Shown: positions 10,809 through 23,479 of the stretch, piece by piece
Layout: every line of letters begins with the position of its first letter
How positions within the stretch are numbered: the stretch's first letter is position 1
The notes under the pieces: model-generated
Seen by the model: only the letters and a program-made list of their open reading frames with translations
What the model was told of the DNA's origin: nothing
Database searches by the model: none
From: Harmothoe impar
Taxonomy: Eukaryota > Annelida > Polychaeta > Phyllodocida > Polynoidae
Assembly: GCA_947462335.1 (NCBI GenBank)
Contig: OX381717.1
Span: 41,459,523-41,523,522, forward strand
Length of the DNA: 64,000 nt
Direction of reading: 5' to 3'
Made by a program: the position numbers and the translations under genes

Positions 10809-11710
10809 GGTTGATCGCTACTCTTAACTTTTCATCCATAGAATTTCCTAATATTTTGCCTACTGGTAGTTTAGATCATAAGAAAATGGAAAATGGACAA
10901 AAATAGGGGTGGTCCCGAGCTACTTTTTTTATTACAGATTTAAAAAAATAAAAGGATTTTCTATTTTTGGCAAAAAATACCAAAAATTGTGAAATTTTCA
11001 CGATATTTTTTTTCAGTGGACCACTACCCACATCAATGTCATATTTGAAATAAATAATCCTGTATTATGTCCTTAAATAGGAAAAATAAAATTATGGTCC
11101 AAAAAGAACCCTTTTGTGGAAAAAGTGGTGGGTTTAGGACGATTGATTAAATTTGATGCTAAATTTGTCAATAAAAGCTTAAAAGATAGCGAAAAAAATC
11201 CATAGACTTTTTTTTTTCCTTTCTCAAAAAATTGTTTAGATCATTTGCTAACATAAAAAAGTAATTTTGATAGGGGGTCCCACGCATATTTTTAGGGTTT
11301 TGGGCCTTTAAAGTTAAAAAATAGGACAAAAACTGTCTAAATGTCCTATTTAAAGGCCAAAATAATGGGTTAAAGGCCAAGGATCGGGGTGAAAAATGTA
11401 TATATTTTATACTCTTGGTTGTTTGAAGCACAGTGATGAGATCTATATCATTCTCGATAATGATTTATTGGTAAATAATTCCAATATTCCAATCTATGTT
11501 AAAAATAGCAAATATCACAGGCTCCAAATATATCAAATATTTAAAGTAGAATAAAATGCTCTATTTTGCTCGGAATTGTCCAATTTTTGGATATGGCTTA
11601 GTGTGCATGTATACGGATCCAGTTTGCCAATATTAGCCTATTCTGACAATTTTAAGCTATATGCGCAGAGAGCTGCGCAGGAGTCCAAATTCCATGAGTA
11701 GCGATCAACC
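10809..11710. mobile_element. TTAA-flanked non-autonomous element, 902 bp
   Basis: TIRs GGTTGATCGCTACTC / GAGTAGCGATCAACC are perfect and directly flanked by TTAA on both sides, as in piggyBac-type transposition. The interior is shared with the element at 49770..50710. No transposase. Confidence 0.82.
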
Positions 11711-13026
11711 TTAAGGTACTAGTATTTAAACTAGGCTTACCTTTTGCTGATCACGTCAACAGTTGTGCCCAGCTGACAGTTCGCTTACAGTGTGGAGGCA
11801 CCGTGGTGGAGGATACCATACTCACTACTATTACTCCGGGAGTGGTCACTTTCTAACAATAGGAGGGGAGTAATAGCTTTAGAGGAGGGGTACCACATTT
11901 TCAGTAGAAAAGCCTACACTTTGCCATGCACTAACGTTTGTGCAAACGTGAATGAATGAGTAGGTTGAAGGGGTTTTCTATTCTTTATCTTATGTTTATT
12001 CATACAGGTTCGGGCTCCAGGGTTAATGACATGGTCTACAAGATCTTTTTTTTTCCCTCATTTTCTTATATCGGATATTCTTTTAGGATTCTGTTTAGAT
12101 ATATTCACATTCCAGCTGATTTCTGCACAAGAATACTCTAACTCCTCCTGTTGTTAAAAATGACCGCTCCCTATTAAAGGTTGAAGTAAATCTAAAGTGG
12201 ATGTCATTACAGAGAGGTTTGAGATCATAGGGTGCCAGCAAAGATCCACAGAACTATGTCAACGACTAAATAAGTATGGTACATATTCCATAATACAAAG
12301 CATGTAGATATTCTACAGTACATGTAATAGGGCCTATAGAGTAGTTGTGATACCCACGTAACCTACTTGAGTAATGAGACATAATACATGTACATACATG
12401 TAGCCTTTAACCCTTTCAGGAAGGCACGTCGCTCAAAGGTGACATATTTACAGGTTAACACCAGTAAAAGAAACAGCAGTTTGAAAAAAGGGTGGGGGGC
12501 ACCATTGGAAAAATATCTCCCCATCATAACATTAATCACATTTAGGAATTGGGCATTTGTATCAGGATGTTGTGTTCGCTCGTCCAAACTATTCCACAGT
12601 GTTACACCATGATACAGTGGACTTTTTTTCTTTGGGTGCCCAGTGGCGTGAAAGGGTGCCCAGTGGCGTGAAATGATGTAGTTTTCAAATCATCTGTCCT
12701 ATATGGTTCTATAATTATCATGTGTACTACTGTTGGAAGACATAACTACGTCTTCGGGGTGACCTATTAAAGCCTGTTATCTGATAGATATCAAAGGTTT
12801 TAGAACAATTCATCATTATAGGTACTTTAATACATTATGGGAAGTGTACATCAAACTATATAACTTTTTTGAGTTTGTACGTGTATTCATTTCATAACAT
12901 TATTTTCCAACTACAACAGTTATCAAATTATTACATGGTTGATACAAGATATATCAGTTGGTATTACAATTTGTAGGTTCCATACAGTGTATAAGCATTG
13001 TGGCTCATTTTGCTTACTTGTGCATG
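11711..13026. other. Intergenic, little structure
   Basis: No supported gene. A 22-bp tandem duplication (GGGTGCCCAGTGGCGTGAAA) lies at about 12633..12674. Confidence 0.5.
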
Positions 13027-14240
13027 CAGGGTTCGCGCTAGCCGCTCGCCAGATCGCTATTGGCGAATTAAAATTCAATTTGGCGACCCTATCTCACATC
13101 AAATTCGCCAGACTGGCGAATTCTCAAAGAGAATGGCAATGTGATGATTTGCAATATGTGGTGTAGTATATCGTTAAAAAGCTGAGATCAGGAAAAAAAA
13201 CAGCCGAGTACACCATGCTTTGATTTATATTAAGAACCTGAAATTTCTTATTTTCTTAAAGAAAATAGTAAATGTATTAGCATAGTTTTTCTCCAATGAT
13301 AAATTACCTATTTTGATTCCAACCTTCTGACCTTCATATTAGCCATTCTTATTAGTCAGGGTAGGGGGGTAGACATGTGTACAGTTAGGTAGATGTCTGA
13401 ATTAACCCCCCATAAATTCCATATTTTGGTAGATGCAGAATGTCAATGTAGGGCCCGAGGTAGTCACAAGGCATGGATGGTTAAATAGGAGGGGGGGGGG
13501 GGGTCGATTTTTGGCAAAATCTGGAAGGCCCTCACTGTCACTATCATTCCATTCCCATTTTGCATTATACCATATCCCATTACGGCCGAGTCATTTATTA
13601 CTAGCTGGGGGGGGGGGTGGTGGATTGTCCCAAAACGACCCCTTTCCCACCCATTAGGCGGAAGTTATCTCGACCCTGCCCCTGCCCCACTACATTTGGA
13701 TTTTGAGAAATGACCCCCCCCCCCCCCCCACACTTATCGCATGTGCCTGTCGAATCATGTGTGATCACGAGTATCTATATGGACCATATTCGGTCGTGAT
13801 AGGAGTGAAAAATCGTAAAATTACGAAAATTTGGCATCCCGGCTATAGCCATTACGCAGACAAAAATAATTATCTAATTTTAAGAAAATGAGATTATCAA
13901 ACTCGTCTGGTGGACAAACTACTTGTTTTAAGAAAAAATAATTCTTAAAACAAGTGGTTTGTCTGCCAGTCGAGTTTAATAATCTTACTTTCTAGAAATG
14001 AAATAATTTGTTGGCTGTGTAACCCCCCCGAAAAAAAACCCATCATCAGATAAGAGGAGGGTTGAATTCACCATAAGGAAATGGTCGTTTCCATGAAAAA
14101 CTACCCAAATAATTAACATTCCATCTTGCATACTATTTTCATAATTTTCATCTGGCGAATCCATTGGCAATCTGGCTAATCATCCACTGCTCAAATTCGC
14201 CAGACTGGCTAACCCATAAAAGGTACTAGCGCCATCCCAG
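13027..14240. mobile_element. Candidate inverted-repeat element with GGCGAATTxGCCAG motifs
   Basis: Ends GCGCTAGCCGCTCGCCAG and (inverted) ACTGGCTAACC...CTAGCGCC share repeated AAATTCGCCAGACTGGC motifs. Poly-G and poly-C runs occur inside. At about 13877..13990 there is a strong hairpin, with arms of about 54 bp around TTGTTTTAAGAA / TTCTTAAAACAA. Confidence 0.55.
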
Positions 14241-15507
14241 GCATGGATGGATGTTATCAAAGTTTATTCATCTGAACTCATTTTGTTATATATATAACAA
14301 CGTATGTATAAACATAGTACCAGCTCCACTTAAGTAGGGACCGGCTATAGCACCAGGTGGCACCATGGTATGAAGGTCTATGAATGCTGTAAAGAGGGAG
14401 TTCCCCATGTACATGGGAGACCCCTCACTCTGGCCCACACTGTGAGCCTCATATTGGAGTTGTGTGATATCATAATTTATGACCCATTTGGAAGAAAAGA
14501 GATGGCCAACAAGAAAACACCAAAAGTTACCACAGTTTGGTAAGTTATCTGGCCTTTGTGATTTAATAACATAATGATGCTATCTAAACAGTGCAAATTG
14601 ACATCAACTATTGAATCACCAGAAATAACCGCACCAAAGGGGTAATTCTATATTACATGCTATTGCATTTTTTTCAATTTTTAGTTTTTTTTGGTTAAGG
14701 CACCTGAAGGCCCAGTGACATCTAACATGGTTCTATCTGTCCTTCTATTCCTGGCTTAGATCCTGCTATTCCTTTTCCAGGGTTGCCCATCCCTCCTCCT
14801 TGGTTCCCATCCCCTTCTCCATGTTGCCCTTTTATACTATATGGAACCCTCCAAGAGAGGCCTGTATGTAATTTATTGTTACATTATACATACCTCAAGA
14901 CCAAAAGCCTTAATTACAATGTATTTTCCATAACCATTGTGCATGTTTTAATGTTAATTCCAGGGACTTACGCATTCCTCCAGGTATCCCAATTTTCCCA
15001 CATGGTCTGTAATCCTTCTTCCATTATGCCACATACCATAAAACCTCGCATATAAGCCGTGGCTAGTACGCAAGTCAGATCGGCGGTGCGGCTTATAGCA
15101 TCTGCTGAGGGTCAGGGTGGGGCTTATACGTGAGTTTTTGCTACTACATTTGTATGTAGTAGATTATACTCCTGGGGGTCAAGAGGCAATATTATGATAT
15201 TGACTTGAAACACCAGGAGTATATCTGACAAACAGCCCGCAGATGATGATAAAAATGGGCGACTAGTTTAAAGAGTTATAACATCCATTAACCTTTTCAG
15301 CCAAATTCTATCTCCATCTGCCCTAAATAACCCGATTTTATTCAGGCCGGTCAGAGCTGGCACCCGGTCAGAGCTGGCACCCGGTCAAAGCTGGCACCCA
15401 GTCAGAGACAAAAACATTGGCCCAAGGTCGTGAGACACAGCCAGTACATGTAGCTGTTTAATATTTCTCATGATTGGATACCGTATTGTTGCTTATCTAT
15501 AATGTAT
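14241..15507. repeat. Intergenic with fragments of known local repeats
   Basis: About 15046..15140 holds a broken copy of the ACCTCGCGTATAAGCC MITE. 15341..15439 holds tandem GGTCAGAGCTGGCACCC units, then one terminus of the element at 44927..45258. Confidence 0.6.
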
Positions 15508-15774
15508 CAGGGGTGGGCAGCTGTCGCCATGTCGCCAAAAAGTGGCGAGACTAGCCTTAAAATTGGCGACAATACATGTACCCTCCTGAACTCAAGCTTT
15601 CCAAAACTGAAAGAATTTTGTAAATCGTCCTACTAGAACCAAAGTTATAATACTTTTTATATTGGCACTAAAATACATTATTTTGAATAGGCATGTTGCA
15701 CATCCTTCCAAAACGTGTTTTGGCTACAGCTAGTTCTGTATTGGCTCCACGGTGTTCAGATATGCCCACCCCTG
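15508..15774 (+). mobile_element. hAT-like MITE, copy 1
   Basis: Begins CAGGGGTGGGCA and ends TGCCCACCCCTG, typical of hAT termini. Nearly identical to 18562..18823 in the same orientation. Confidence 0.8.
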
Positions 15775-16049
15775 TGTATGTGCCGGGTTTTGAATAAGGT
15801 GCCTGTTTTGCAAGTTGGTTTTGTGGTTGCAGGCCTTAGGGGCTGTTAGTTAGATGCTAGTTTTTCCCTTTTTCCTTTCAAACAAAATAGCTGCCATACC
15901 TTGGATAGCTGCCTTCACATAGACGCTGGCTGAAGGTTTTTGACAAGGGTATCCAAATAAATAGATGTCCCGGTACCTATATATGCGACGATACAGTATA
16001 TCATATATGTAGGGGGCTGGTATCATATTGTATATCTACATACATAATT

Positions 16050-16188
16050 ATGTGAGCAGGCAAGCAGAAAGGATAGCCCAAAAGAGGGCCCACGGGCTAT
16101 CCTTTCTGCTTGCCTGTGACACAGGCAAGCAGAAAGGATAGCCAGTGGGCCCTCTTTTGGGCTATCCTTTCTGCTTGCCTGCTCACAT
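16050..16188. repeat. Perfect nested double palindrome, 139 bp
   Basis: Outer arms 16050..16092 and 16146..16188 are perfect 43-bp inverted repeats. Between them, 16095..16118 and 16120..16143 form another perfect inverted pair around a single A. One segment, GGCAAGCAGAAAGGATAGCC, therefore occurs four times in alternating orientation. Confidence 0.92.
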
Positions 16189-17537
16189 ATATGCGGGTAC
16201 CCTAAATGAACGAGTAATTTATAAGCTGGAATTTTGAAGAGGGTTTTGACTAGGGGTTGTAGTGTGGCACAGGGGATGTGAACTACATGGAGTAAACACT
16301 TGGGAACCAAACAATTAAAGTCAAGGAATACTGAAATATCGTTAGAAAAATTCGAATGTTACACTGTAAAAAAAGTGTTTAGATCCAGAACACTTATCTA
16401 AACACAGATTGTGTCCGTTATCCTAAACACTTCTATATAGTAAGGGATACACAATACTTTAGTGTCCATCATGTGACTGGGAATATTGTCTACCAATCAG
16501 TTCACTTCTCAATACAACTTTCTGAAGTGCCAGAAGGAAAGTAATGGGAATGTTATGTGACTGACAATTGGTACTAAGCACCAAAATATTGTTGAATTAC
16601 GGTTATACTCCATTTGTAAGCTAGAATTTTTTTGTCTCCACTTAAGGGCATCCCTTTAACGGATGTTACTAAAAGATGACATTTAAATTGTCATCATGAT
16701 GCACTAAAGCAGCTCCCACGAGTAACTCGCCGGGACTACACTGGTGCATTATGCCGACCCTTTGGAAGTGTCTCAACCTCATAAGCTCGGCATGATATTT
16801 GAATGTGGCCAAGGCGAGTTGCTTGCCAGGGCTGCATTCATGCGATTCATGCATCATGATGACCAGGGCTATGATGTAAGATACAACCCTATTATTATTA
16901 AACACTCCTCCGTCCATTGTGAAAATAAATGACATTCCGCTACCCAAGATACACTGTAACCATAAATTGGCACAGTCACCTGTCTATAAGAAACGTATGA
17001 CATGACATCACTGAATTGTACATAATTATTGTTCTACTTTTCAACCTTTGAAAATCGCAGTGTTAACCGTGACATTGTTTGAATAAAAAATCTTACAATC
17101 TTACAAGGTATCATGTCGTCCTTAAAGGGTTAAAGGAGTTTGACTTTTGCCAATTTAGGGTGGTGTCCTAACTTTTCCACAAATACTAGATAATAATGTA
17201 CACCATGGGCAAATTATGCTGTCTCGCTGTCAAGGAGGGACAGTTGGAAGGCCTGGCATAGTCTGATAGTGGCACACCTACGTTTATACATTTCAATGGC
17301 GATGTTTACCCTGCAACTGTAGTTATACACACTAAAAAAAGGCCTTAATGTTAAGTTCAATATGTTCAGTTCTGGTCTCACCATTTAGCTTGTTCCTTGT
17401 GAGCTATGGTGTGTAGGGGTCTGGTCACAGCTTAAATCTCATGAGATAAGATTTCGAGCGCAGAACTAATATGGCTGCCCATACAGCGAAAACCAAATGT
17501 CGCTTAAGTAACATCGCAATTGTCCCGGTGTACTTTA
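16189..17537. repeat. Intergenic with repeat fragments
   Basis: 16361..16450 has a CACTGTAAAAAAAGTGTTTAG end and repeated AAACACTT motifs. 16670..16880 is a copy of the CATGATGCATxAAxGCAG family also seen at 40.9, 45.5, 49.1, 62.2 and 62.8 kb. No gene. Confidence 0.5.
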
Positions 17538-17986
17538 TTAGGCCAAAAAAAAAGGTGTGTTTCAGGTTACCCGACCCCACCTAGCAAAACAGGGCCGACC
17601 CTAGAAATTTTTATCCAATTTTGAAAAACAAAAATGTATATTTTAAGTAATTTTGGGGCTATTTCAGAGTCAATTTGATGGTCCATGAGTCGACGTCAGT
17701 GTTGGCGAGTCAGCGCTGAAGTTTTGAGTCAATTTTTAGGTACTTTTCATGCCATGGGAACAATTTTTCTTTATAAAACAATTTTGGGGCTATTTCAGAG
17801 TCAATTTGATAGTCCACGAGTCAACACCGTCGTCGACGAGTCAGTGCTGAAGTTTGCAAGTCAGTTTTTGAGTACTTTTCAGGCCAAAGTAAGAAGAAAA
17901 ATCAAAATCAAAAAAAAAAATCCGACCTACCCTACCTAGATTTTCAGACTATGTAACCTGAAACACACTTTTTTCTTTTGGCCTTA
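17538..17986. mobile_element. TTAGGCCAAAA MITE, copy 1
   Basis: TIRs TTAGGCCAAAAAAAAAGGTG and complement (GGCCTTA at the right) enclose about 450 bp with CAGGTTAC / GTAACCTG subterminal blocks. A second copy lies at 21472..21785 and a partial one at about 22555..22620. Confidence 0.8.
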
Positions 17987-18561
17987 TCACGTTTTCTTCA
18001 GCTAGGAGGGAAAGAAAGGGACAGTTTTCTTATCCTTCAGAGGATCTGGGGGAGTCCCCCAGCTCCCCCAGGGGACGCTTCCTAAGAAAAACTGTATAAC
18101 GCTATAACTCCACATCCCCCGACCATCTCACCTACTGTGTGAATTACGATCATACCTGACCACATGGTTGGCATTTTGTTCTCTAAGGATGTTTGGTTAA
18201 AACTTATAGGGAGAGGAGATGTTCTATTACTCCTAGGCACATGTCTCATATATGGGGACACTGAACAAGGCATTATAAAGCCAGAAATATGACTTCAACT
18301 GACCATGAACTGACAGAATTACGGTTTTACCTGAGGTGAATTACGGTTATACCATGTTTTGATTCAAACTGAATTACGATCATACCCACCAAAACTTCTA
18401 AAGCTTTCTACATAAAAACTATGGGTATAGAACCCAACATGCATGGTTAACCTACAGCTATACCTGTGTCTTATACAGCTCCAAATGCAATGGTCACCCC
18501 TACAACTATTGCTAAGTGGGATAAATCACCCCCCTGCTCTCTGTTTACAAACTCACCTGAG
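17987..18561. other. Intergenic, small palindrome
   Basis: A CTGGGGGAGTCCCCCAG palindrome lies near 18050. GAATTACGGTTATACC-like motifs recur at 18134, 18317, 18341 and 18371. No gene. Confidence 0.5.
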
Positions 18562-18823
18562 CAGGGGTGGGCAGCTGTCGCCATGTCGCCAAAAAGTGGC
18601 TAGCCTTGAAATTGGCGACAATACATGTACCTTCCTGAACTCAAGCTTTCCAAAACTGAAAGAATTTTGTAAATCGTCCTATTAGAACCAAAGTTATAAT
18701 ACTTTTTATATTGGCACTAAAATACATTATTTTGAATAGGCATGTTGCACATCCTTCCAATACGTGTCTTGGCTACAACTAGTTCTGTATTGGCTCCACG
18801 GTGTTCAGATATGCCCACCCCTG
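18562..18823 (+). mobile_element. hAT-like MITE, copy 2
   Basis: Same element as 15508..15774. Flanks CACCTGAG and CACCTGCT match at 6 of 8 positions, consistent with a decayed 8-bp target duplication of hAT type. Confidence 0.82.
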
Positions 18824-20190
18824 CACCTGCTACCACCAAGTATGACCGTAATTCCGAATTACGGTCATGGATTCGCCACTGTGGAGGTGGCATTTTTGCT
18901 CATACAGTCACGCACTCACAACACTGCTGTGCTGCAGGCAACAAGGGACGAAATAAAATGGGTGGCGTCTAGTTATCTGGCAAGGTCGTCCCCACGTGCG
19001 CCCTGTAGCCAGTGTGGGTCGTGCCCCTCGCGGTACTCACGATGACAAACGACGTCAACTCAGCCACAGGACATGTACACATTGGGGAACTCCAATTTCT
19101 TTCTGTCTGTTCTTTAACTTCCTCTTTTCTTATGTTTTAGAAAAGGCAGAACGCCAGTTATTTGCTTACACACAAACGATTGTATCCTTAGTTCTGAAGT
19201 AAAGGGGAGAATTCTGGGGGAGGGGGGATTCATCTTAAAGTGGATATATCCGAATTTTCTTCAAATTCTAAATCTATATATTTAGAGAATAGAGCTAAAT
19301 CAAATGTCCTCAATAGGTGTTAATAGGTCACAAAGGGATCAAATGTCCCACAACCATGGGCTTTTCTAGTGTATTTTCAATGGGGAGAATAAAAGCGTGC
19401 ACGCATTTATTCCAAACTGACCATATATTGGGCAATAAAATCTAATTAAAGCAAAATCTAAGGGAATTAGGGGGAATAAAATAAGTAGGAGGTCAAATAC
19501 GTTATTTGTGAACATTTTGACTCATTTTTAGGGAAATCAATTTTTTTGTCCAAAACATCGGATGTACTAACTTTAATCCATCTATGGTTATGCCACTTGC
19601 AGCAGTTACTGGTGGTGAGACAAGGACATATTCATGATATATGGTCATGTCAATCGGGTCAACTCCTTTGAGCGGTGGTCATTTTTTTTGTATACATTTG
19701 AAGCTAAATAGAGCAGAGAATACCATTTGCTGTACCCTTACCACTTTTAGAATTTGTATTCCATTTTAAGTTTATACACAGCTGTCCTTCCTCGAGAGAG
19801 CACATATCCTCTACATTTATTAATCGAGGTAAGTTAGTGGTCACTAAATTATACGGAACATGCTTATCTAACCTAAGAAGAAGTGCAGGAGCTGTACATT
19901 CTTAACATTTATTTAGTTATTTACATTACATATACAGGAAGGAAATTATAGATGTCAGAATATAGACTCACTATTATACATATAGGAGTGGTGCAGAGGG
20001 GTCTCACCCCCCCCCCTCCCCTGAGGTCGGAAAGTCACAATTAAGTGGTCGCTTTTTTGAACCCCTTCATCTATTGTCATTTTTTTCCAAAAGTCGCTAG
20101 GTCGCTTTTATTATTGCCTTAGGTCGAAAGTCGCCTCCAAAACACCCCAGGTCGCCAGGTCGTTTTTGACCCATCTGCAGCCACATAGGC
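18824..20190. other. Intergenic, no supported gene
   Basis: Mixed sequence with a few short ORFs lacking recognisable features. A run of C follows 20008, with repeated GTCGCTAGGTCGC-type motifs at 20030..20165. Confidence 0.45.
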
Positions 20191-20191
20191 T

Positions 20192-22378
20192 ACACACAGA
20201 AAAGAAGTAGAATCACTTTGACTCCGGACTTGATCACTGTGGTAACTCTCCCCAGGACTCTAACATGACTCCTTAACATTATCAGGACTCTATAATCAGT
20301 CCATATGAAATATTTTTCACCCCACAGGACATTTGGTCCTGCAGATTTTCATTTCTGCAGGACCAGTCAAGTTTTCGCAGGACCGGATACTTGCACCATC
20401 TGCATAGTTAAAACCATATCTTATTATTATAAAAGATCTTTACATACTTCATTGGTATATCAAATGTCTGCAAAATTATAAAAATCTTGGCTTATTTTAG
20501 TCTAAAATAGCCCGAAGAGGGCAGAGCACTTGTTAAGGGTATTTCCCAGAAATGCTGCGTAAGGAATTTCAAAAAAAAATTCACTACTATAATAATATTG
20601 TATTCCGTATACATTCCTTCCTAAGCAGTTTTTCCTAGAGTAACATGTCTGTCAGATCAGCACTAGGCTTTTGGCACCATGAATTGCCACTGATTGCACC
20701 AACTATCAGTGTAGAAAGGTATGTTGTGCACATCTTCCCTACAGATATGTTATAGAGGAGGTACTTCTGTACCTGAGCTTGATATATTTGAAAAACTATG
20801 CTACTACAGGAAATGCTACCATGCGTTTGATCTCAATTTAGACCATTTCTCTCAACCAGAGTGTCCTTGAAACTATTGAAATTTGGATGGCCAAAACCTA
20901 CATATGTTAGTTGTATTTTAAGAGTTTGGTTCGAAAATGCAATAAGCGCCAAAATACAACATCCAAAGAAAACAGGTTAGGGGTATTGTGTAGGGTACAT
21001 TAAAAACGATTGTGGGAAAAAAGTGAAAAAGTCCATTCATTTAGTAGATAGGGCGGTCGGAAATTCAGTTTTTTTTGCAAAACGCAATAAATCCATAAGC
21101 AGTTTGTTTGGAAAACGCAATAAATCCACCTTACCAGAGATTGTTTTTGTATGTATGACTGTTTATTTTTTCATGTGTATGGTCTAAATAAGGCTTTATT
21201 AAATACAATCTTGGTCTAAATTGTTAATAGCATTATTTGAAAAAAAAATTTATTTAGAAAGCATTTGAAATATGGACACAAAAACCATGTTTCATGATTG
21301 CTGTAGATTTACTGCAGTTTGCAAAAAAACTGCTTTTGGATATATTGCGTTTTGCAAAAAAACTAAATTGAGCAAATTAAATCCTATTTCTATATCAAAG
21401 AAAAATGATGCAAGGATTTTTAAAAGCTACTTGTTGGTGTTTCATGTGTGTCCCACTATTATCATTAGTTATTAGGCAAAAAAAAAAGGTGTGTTTCAGG
21501 TTACATGGTCTGAAAATCTAGGGTAGGTAGGTCGGATTTTTTTTTTTTTTAATTTTTTTTTTTACTTTGGCCTGAAAAGTACCTAGAAATTGACTCGCGA
21601 ACTTTAATGCCGACTCGCCGACGACCGCCTCGACTCGTGAATTATCAGAATAACTCTTAAATTGCCCTAAAATGACCTAAAGTATAAATATTTTTTCAAA
21701 ATTGGATAAAAATTTCTAGGGTCGGCCCTGTTTTCCTAGGTAGGATCAGGTTACCTGAAACACACCTTTTCTTTTTTTGGCCTTAAAGAAAAATGCTTTC
21801 TACTCACCAATTTGTCAAAATCAAACATACACTATTATCTCAAAACTCATTAAATGGATTTGTTGCGTTTTGCAACGAAACTCTTCATTTGTTACTCTTG
21901 GTACTATATACTTTAAGCTATCCTTACTGCACCTAGGGATGGGTTTATATAAAAAATGTATGATCTTACTCAAACAGGATCTCTTTAGTTTTGAGAGGTT
22001 TCTATCATTTGAATACTATATTGAGCAATCAATTGGCATCGATTGTTTGCCCATGCACAGTTTCCTTAATAATGGTCCGATTTACATACAACAAAAAACA
22101 AATTGTAGGTAATTCTCCTGGGGATCCAGTCGGACATTTGGTTTGGCCACACCGGCCCTTATGCCGGACCTGTGACATTTCTGCCGGATATTTCCCATGT
22201 CTGGCAGGATTTCAAGAAGACTGAGTAATAACTCTATAATGACTCCTATTCTAAGACTCCCTAATGATTGGGAGGCATTACTGTCTTTAGAGTCCTGGGA
22301 AGAGTTACCTCAGTGATCGGGGCTGGACTCCCATTTGAGAGTTACAGTGATTCTACTTCTTCTTTCTGTGTATGTGTA
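20192..22378. mobile_element. Large inverted-repeat element with GACTC subterminal repeats, nested inserts
   Basis: Ends ACACAGAAAAGAAGTAGAAT and its near-complement at 22340..22378, followed inward by several GACTCC/GACTCT sites. A second inverted pair (GGACATTTGGTCCTGC near 20329, CAGTCGGACATTTGG near 22127) and the MITE at 21472..21785 are nested inside. No transposase ORF. Confidence 0.62.
21472..21785. mobile_element. TTAGGCCAAAA MITE, copy 2
   Basis: Same termini and interior as 17538..17986 (GGTGTGTTTCAGGTTAC / GTAACCTGAAACACACC type), shorter by an internal deletion. Confidence 0.8.
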
Positions 22379-22639
22379 TAAGTCAAGCATAAGGAGCATG
22401 TTTCCAGAGCCATAATTGCCCATTCTCTCTATTTTTAGTATTTGTTATGAGGAACTTTGAATGTGGAAACACACAACCTGCCCACAGTTATGCACTTCAT
22501 GAATGAATAGACAAAGGTTCAAGAGTTTTAGTCTGTTGACTGGGTTAGGCCAAAAGAGTAAAAGGTATGTTTCAGGTAACATGGGAAGAAAGACTAGGGT
22601 CGGTAGGTCGGATATTTATATATTATTTTTTATGGCCAA

Positions 22640-23479
22640 TATTTTTTAGGGGTATTCAAAGGGGGGGGGGGGTGTACAACCGTGATCTACAGTAACTAAC
22701 GGTATCTACAGATTTTTGAATCACATAAATTGATGCAGATCACATTTATTTGATGCAGATCACGTTTGGATGGTCTGTCGTTATCTGCATTACTGCAGAT
22801 CACGTTAGTTACTGCAGATCACGGTTGTACATGGGGCCTTTGTTTTTACCCTATGCTTAGGGGGGCTTTTTTTTTCGGGGTATTCCTTAAAATGTGGTGA
22901 ATTTAGTATGTTGAAATGTCGCGATTTTTGCTTTTTTGCTATTTTGCTTCTTTTAGCCTGTGTTATATTCTACCAAACTATGTCAATATTTTCAATTTTT
23001 TTCTCAAACTCCCAGCAAATTTCTCACTGCATCACTTTTGACACTCAGAATGGCCCACCATTTTGCCAGTCTTCAAAAAATCGCCAGCCTCATGAAAGCA
23101 CTGGGGGTACGGGAACTTCCAATTTATAAGTTCAACAGTATGTAAGTCGAAAAACAGTGATCGAGTGTTCAAAGTATAGAGGTTTGACTATTATTACTTA
23201 CCAGCAAGTATATCAAGACTTTTACACTGAAACAACTTACAAGGTAGAAGATTGTAGGTAAAAAAGTGCCCAGGATTGTTAGTATATGCCAATTTTGTTT
23301 TTGTAATAAAGTTAAAAACAATCTAGGGTGGGAGGGGAGGCGCTATTTTTCAACCTATTCCGAGCGGGGGGCCTTTTGTTTCCATCCTATTCCGAGGGGG
23401 AGGCCCAATTATTTTTTACGTATTTGATTTGCCAAACGCTCACCCTCACCCCTGCCATAAATAATGAATCCTCCCTAAT
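22640..23479. mobile_element. Poly-G/C-rich element, inverted copy of the one at 40.0-40.8 kb
   Basis: Shares CCAGCAAATTTCTCACTGCA, CAGTCTTCAAAAA and CCATAAATAATGAATCCTCC with the reverse complement of 40031..40786. The left terminus is missing here. It contains the insert at 22674..22830. Confidence 0.7.
22674..22830. mobile_element. Small hairpin MITE, 157 bp
   Basis: Arms 22674..22700 and 22804..22830 are inverted repeats matching at 26 of 27 positions (GTACAACCGTGATCTACAGT). It sits inside the poly-G element, absent from the copy at 40 kb. Confidence 0.8.

Noticed and set aside
13490..13735. Poly-G and poly-C runs as G-quadruplex regulators
   Set aside because: Such runs recur in nearly every poly-G element here and their length is likely affected by sequencing; no gene is nearby.
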